From Xiphophorus maculatus (taxonomy: Eukaryota; Chordata; Actinopteri; Cyprinodontiformes; Poeciliidae), in the NCBI RefSeq assembly GCF_002775205.1, contig NC_036448.1, positions 3,870,572-3,934,571 on the forward strand: a stretch of DNA of 64,000 bases, written 5' to 3'. The notes beneath the pieces are model-generated. The model saw only the letters and a list, made by a program, of their open reading frames with translations. It was not told where the DNA came from and made no database searches. Numbering within the stretch: position 1 is the first letter of the stretch; each line of letters opens with the position of its first letter. Shown piece by piece: positions 60,801 to 64,000 of the stretch. Position numbers and translations under genes: made by a program.

Positions 60801-61257
60801 TGGACCCTGCAGCAGGCTGGGAGGTGCTGGCTGACACGCCGGGGCTGGCTGTAGCAGGCGGCTGATGCTGGACCCCTCCAGACGGAGTCATGAGGGGTAG
60901 CCCAGGTGTCAGGGAAATCCCCAGCTGGTTCTGACCGCCATGAACCGAACCGGAGCCTACAACCTTCCTCAGTTCGGTTGTGTTACCTCCTGGCCCAGGC
61001 GGCAGAGTGGCCTGAGGTGCGTTTGCTGGCGCCTCCCCGACGTTATTCAGAGCTTCGTCGGAGGAACTCCTCTCGCGCGCGGGCTCGTACTCGGCTCGCG
61101 ACACGTCGTATATTTCCGACGACATGTCCTCAGTTCGCGACTCGTCCGGGTCGTCTAGACTCTCGGTGTCGTCGGCGGCCCCCACGGCCGCCACCTGGGC
61201 CTGAGTCACGCTTGTGATCTGAAAGCAGCTCTTCTTCTTGGCCGGCATCTTCGACAT
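38797..61257 (-). CDS. tsc22d2: TSC22 domain family protein 2 (four coding exons)
   Basis: Exons in transcript order are 61257-59579, 50258-50184, 39751-39700 and 39120-38797; phases agree, giving 709 aa. The start is [17 protein letters not shown], the conserved N-terminus of the long TSC22 proteins; then [26 protein letters not shown] and [20 protein letters not shown], followed by a long Pro/Gln/Ser/Gly-rich disordered stretch. The C-terminus has the TSC box and leucine zipper ([46 protein letters not shown]) and ends QPNVTSA. The zipper mediates homo- and heterodimerisation with other TSC22 members. RFRV at 164-167 fits the R-F-x-V/I ligand of the SPAK/OSR1/WNK/NRBP CCT domains, in line with the known link of TSC22D2/4 to osmotic-stress kinase signalling. 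The N-terminus and NVSSA-like C-terminus point to TSC22D2 rather than TSC22D1 or D4. The introns are about 9.3 kb, 10.4 kb and 0.6 kb. Confidence 0.92.
45741..45787. repeat. Perfect 18-bp hairpin in tsc22d2 intron
   Basis: AATATACAGTTTGAAATG at 45741-45758 is followed after an 11-base spacer by its exact reverse complement CATTTCAAACTGTATATT at 45770-45787. Part of the arm ('aatatacagtt') recurs about 20 bases later. Confidence 0.9.
48775..48852 (-). mobile_element. hAT-like transposon end remnant
   Basis: The segment 'atcggctactcatgtatcgg' and 'aatcggtgcacccct' is the reverse complement of the common fish transposon end that starts TAGGGGTGCACCGAT. Similar ATCGG-rich pieces are at 4820-4880, 29391-29440 and 54219-54258. 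The other end was not found. Confidence 0.4.
50184..50258 (-). CDS. tsc22d2: tsc22d2 exon 2, probably optional (75 nt, in frame)
   Basis: Too short to stand out as an ORF. Between acceptor GACACAG and donor AG|GTACAG it encodes [20 protein letters not shown] followed by AHSD. Human TSC22D2 carries [20 protein letters not shown] after DGDEDR at this very place. Exon 1 ends and exon 3 begins in the same phase (AG|G and AG|T), and the exon is 25 codons, so it can be included or skipped without frameshift. Skipping gives GEEDS-ASGTN. It lies 9.3 kb from exon 1, alone in repeat-rich intron. Confidence 0.88.
   Translation of the reverse strand, partial: EPLHGFLPGLPVWKQIKRLKGSQR
50561..50596. repeat. 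Perfect 16-bp hairpin with 4-base loop
   Basis: CATTTTCACATGTTAA at 50561-50576, loop CTTC, then the exact reverse complement TTAACATGTGAAAATG at 50581-50596. It lies in tsc22d2 intron 1, about 300 bases upstream (in transcript sense) of the optional exon. Confidence 0.9.
50870..51180 (-). repeat. Dispersed repeat (inverted partner at 29940-30240)
   Basis: 'gcattctgggggatgtaggc', 'ctcaacctc' and 'tacctagcaacaacctgttg' are reverse complements of blocks in the phr intron, in mirrored order, and 'atatcgactgatat' continues the match near 51140. Confidence 0.7.
53964..54258 (+). repeat. Dispersed repeat (partner at 28961-29440)
   Basis: 'cagtctaattctatgctttg', 'gctttctgaaccattt', 'aaaagaaagtttg' and 'gtatcggattggcatcggcc' repeat the phr-intron copy in the same order, with deletions in between. 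Confidence 0.7.
57773..57800. repeat. A28 homopolymer
   Basis: Twenty-eight A residues in a row are seen. Possible retroposon tail or simple expansion; no retroposon body was recognised upstream. Confidence 0.85.
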
Positions 61258-61950
61258 GTTGGCCAGTCGGACTCCGGGTCCCGTATGGCTGTGTGTTTTT
61301 TTGTGTGTGTTTTTTTGCTCCTCCCGTCAGAAAGAGGCGAGCTGGTGGAAGCTTTCTGTCTTATTTCCAACACTCGGGTCTGGTTTTCCTCTTCCTATTT
61401 AGCTGTAATCAAGATGAATCTGCGCCATCCTCTTCCTCTCTCGGTCTCCTGTTGCGTTTCATGAAGCTGAACTCCACGTCTCCTTGTCCAGCAGTAGGGG
61501 TCCCGACACCGCCGAAAGCTGCTTGTACGACGACTGAATTTAAAGTCAGCCCGGACCGGCCTGCTGCTTCCCCGGCTGTCCACTCGTCGGCCGGCCGTTG
61601 TCGCAGAGTGTTGCCCAGCTGCAGGAGCTACTTTGAGCTAAGGAGGCCCCGCAGCCCTGAGCGGAGCTAGCTAACAATTCAAGCCAAGTGGCTGCCGCCG
61701 CACACTCCCCCTCTACGTCGGTACAAGTATACGAGACATCTTCACGAAAGCGCACCTACTTCACTCGGCTACTTCTCTGGCGTCAAGACGTCCGTCGAGA
61801 ACACTTTACTTTGTTACTATCTATAGTGGAAGAGCGAACAGACCCCAAAACGTCTGAAACAAGTGATAATCTTAACAGCGCCGACAGCTCCCTCCCTCTC
61901 TCCTGACAAGATGGCTATGTTGTGTGGAACCGCGCTGCATCGTGGGTAAG
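61258..61950 (-). promoter_or_regulatory. CpG-rich promoter and 5' UTR region of tsc22d2
   Basis: The 700 bases upstream of the tsc22d2 start are rich in CG dinucleotides compared with the flanks and lack a TATA box. At 61910-61917 AAGATGGC is a YY1-type initiator word on the plus strand, followed by 'gctgcatcgtgggtaag', a pattern frequent at housekeeping promoters. The transcription start cannot be fixed from sequence alone. A divergent plus-strand transcript is possible but no coding exon is recognisable. Confidence 0.45.
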
Positions 61951-62229
61951 CAGCGAGCGCAGCGCAGGAGTGTTTACGTATGGCCAGTTTGTGAATCACT
62001 CCTCCTGCTGCTTTCAAGAAGCGTCGGAAAAATGGCTATTATCGAATGACTAGTCAACTTATGTGTGCTAGGAAGCAGTGAATATGACTGAGGTATCCTC
62101 AAGTACTTACTTTACTTTAGCTTACTTTACTTTACTTTAAATATACGTTATACATGCACTAATTTAAAGCATTTATAGATCTATTATTGTAACTATCTAA
62201 TGCATAAAGACATTAGCATAAAATATGTG

Positions 62230-62480
62230 AATGTTTTCCTGTGCAGTGATACGCAGAGGTATTCGCAACCCAGAACTTTTTCACATTCTGCCACAAACAT
62301 CATTATATTTTCATATTTTTTGTAATAGACCCATACAACATGCCGCACATCTTTTTCCCCGTTATTCCCTTTTATTTCTTTCTTTTATTTTTTCTTTTTT
62401 TTTTTCTTTTACAGATGTACAGCCTATCTCCAGCGAGACATTTCGGCGAGGTCACCCTGGACAGGCCGCCAGTCCATCGC
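62230..62480 (+). mobile_element. Retroposon and DNA-transposon remnants
   Basis: 'gaggtattcgcaacccagaa', 'tttttcacattctgccacaa' and 'aatagacccatacaa' correspond to a common fish MITE end ('gtattcatacccc..cacattttgtca'). From about 62420, 'tatctccagcgagacatttc' and 'gtcaccctggacaggccgcc' belong to an L2-like tail of the type seen at 3080. Both are fragments. Confidence 0.4.
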
Positions 62481-62484
62481 AGAC

Positions 62485-62780
62485 TTTAGGTTAGTTAGAA
62501 TTACCAAAATTATTTCTATTTGCTAAATGCCAGGAAACTTTGTCAGAACATTTTTTTGAGATGTTCTTGTCTGCAAACATTTTTTTCAGTATCGGGAATA
62601 ATTGTCTTCTAAGCTGTATGATCTGCGTCAAACCTTTTTTGATTTCCTTCCACAAACTGAACAGACATATTTCAGTTAATTGGAGGCAAACCTGTGGATG
62701 TAATTTAAGGCCACGCCCAGAAGATACCAAGTTTTCTGGCATTTAGCAAATTTTTTATAATTCCAACTAATCTAAACCAA
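62485..62780. mobile_element. Tc1-like non-autonomous element
   Basis: The left end carries 'ttagttagaattac' and 'tttgctaaatgccaggaaac'; the right end is the approximate reverse complement ('ttttctggcatttagcaaat', 'ataattccaactaatc'). Inside, 'aattggaggcaaacctgtgg' followed by 'atgtaatttaaggcc' matches the subterminal region of fish Tc1 transposons (attggaggtgtacctgtggatgtatttcaaggcc). No transposase remains. Confidence 0.6.
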
Positions 62781-62923
62781 GAGGTTTGATTTATCTTCAG
62801 ACAATGAGAAAAATGAGTATGTCTTTTTATTTGGTGTATGTAAATATTTGGGTTCAACTTAAAATCTGAAAAGTGTGGCATTCACTTTTATGGTGCATTA
62901 CCTTGGAAGTCCGAACTCGTAGC

Positions 62924-62966
62924 TGGGTGTCACCAATGGCTACTTGGTGACACCCAAGTAGCCATT
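62924..62966. repeat. Two overlapping, mutually exclusive hairpins
   Basis: TGGGTGTCACCAA (62924-62936) pairs exactly with TTGGTGACACCCA (62944-62956). AATGGCTACTTG (62935-62946) pairs exactly with CAAGTAGCCATT (62955-62966). The two stems share bases and cannot form together. Probably the centre of a palindromic repeat. Confidence 0.85.
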
Positions 62967-64000
62967 GTTCATTCGTATTACCTCTTACGCTTTACTTTCC
63001 ATAAACAAACACCACTTTTAATTTGTCCAGTTTAGAGTTGCAGGCGCTGCAAGTAACATTGATTTTAGATGCACTCTGACTTGTGTGTCTTAAGAAATAA
63101 GCATGTTTCCACAATTTACTACAAAAACTGTCATTTGTACAAACATAAAAAAACATTAATATTTTAACCGCTTGAAATAGGTTGTTTTGACTACATATAC
63201 TTTGTTTTTACTAGATTTTCTGAAATAGTATGAATGTTTGTATCCTGTGTTTGTGTTATGGGACTACGGGTGTAAATGATCATTTTGCTATATCCGTTTT
63301 ATTTATTGCAACATTATTATGTGCCATCCCATTTAAATAAACTCAATCAGTACTATTGTTGATTGAAGGAACTGCCATAATAGATGTCAAAGTCAGCGTT
63401 GAATAAATTTAGAGACATTCCAAGTGGGAAATCTGACTCCACAGCTTATTAAATAGATTTTTTGTTAAGAAAAATGAAAGCTATATTCCTTCCTAAATGC
63501 ATTAAGATCTGTGGGCTAGGGAATATGAATAGTTTTTCGAGGTAGAGTGAATTTGTGAATGGAATTTATTTAGAAAATGCAACTAACTGTACCAGAGGTT
63601 ACCTGAAGGCATCAACTCTGGCTCTGTAGTTTCTATACACTGCAGTGTTAGTGCCAGTGGTGTTTACCACCAGAACATCTCCAAAGAAGCTCACTGCAGC
63701 AGCCTCATAAAAACTGAGGGGAGGGTTTTTAAAGGGGCGCTGCCTTGTGCGGGTTTATTATTCTAATCCCTTTATTTTCATTCAGTCTCTGCATTTCACG
63801 AGACCATGTGTAACAGCTAATATGGTCAGTGCGGAGGATTCAGACCCCACAGGCTTTACACAGGGGTCCTGACATTCTGTCCTGTGTTAGGAGCGCAGTT
63901 CCTGATGGGAATGTTTGCTTGGCCATATACAATCCCTGGGGGGGAGGGGAATATGGAATCAGTACATTTAAAGGATGTTCAGTTAAGTTTGTTTTGTAGT
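62967..64000. other. Intergenic sequence at the window end
   Basis: AT-rich sequence; nothing recognised on either strand, and no frame longer than about 60 codons reads as a known protein. The final 400 bases are less repetitive and could be near a gene outside the window. Confidence 0.4.

Noticed and set aside
61910-61955. Possible divergent first coding exon (ATGGCTATG... then a GTAAGC donor)
   Set aside because: Only about a dozen codons with no recognisable protein and no matching second exon; the AAGATGGC word is better read as an initiator motif.

Overview
The window is vertebrate nuclear DNA, almost certainly a ray-finned (teleost) fish. Coding sequence is split by GT-AG introns. There is a class II CPD photolyase gene, which placental mammals lack. 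The intergenic DNA is full of fish-type repeats: hAT MITEs with perfect 8-bp target duplications, a Tc1-like remnant, L2/Rex1-type LINE tails ending in (TGGA)n, a long (GATA)n tract and many CA repeats. There is no bacterial-style operon structure, and most open reading frames are chance ORFs or shadows.

Four genes can be rebuilt exon by exon with consistent phases. (1) A neuromedin-U receptor, nmur1-like, + strand, three coding exons 15378-18437, 411 aa. (2) CPD photolyase (phr), - strand, nine coding exons 32299 down to 27209, 506 aa. (3) fyttd1, encoding the mRNA-export adaptor UIF, + strand, nine coding exons 33749-36314, 323 aa. (4) tsc22d2, - strand, four coding exons 61257 down to 38797, with a large first exon, two introns of about 9-10 kb and an in-frame 75-nt exon that is probably optional (709 aa with it, 684 aa without).

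Layout: 1-12.6 kb has no recognised host gene but holds nested and relic transposons, including a BED-zinc-finger relic at 2.2-2.5 kb, an integrase-type element at 8.84-9.73 kb with a hAT MITE inserted in its right terminal repeat, and a second copy of that MITE at 10.2 kb. A TATA box and a splice donor at 12.65-13.15 kb are a plausible start for nmur1. 18.4-27.2 kb is repeat-rich, with a complete 926-bp hAT-type element at 21.1-22.0 kb. phr and fyttd1 are head-to-head, 1.45 kb apart, separated by the (GATA)n tract and a consensus CTCF-like site. fyttd1 and tsc22d2 are tail-to-tail. 61.3-62.0 kb is the CpG-rich promoter side of tsc22d2, followed by repeats to the end.

The four genes have unrelated jobs (peptide signalling, light-driven DNA repair, mRNA export, and kinase-linked or transcriptional regulation), and I see no pathway linking them. 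I found no convincing unknown multi-gene system. The most interesting items are the optional tsc22d2 exon, the integrase-type element with its nested insertion, the transposase relics, several perfect hairpins and the CTCF-like sites.
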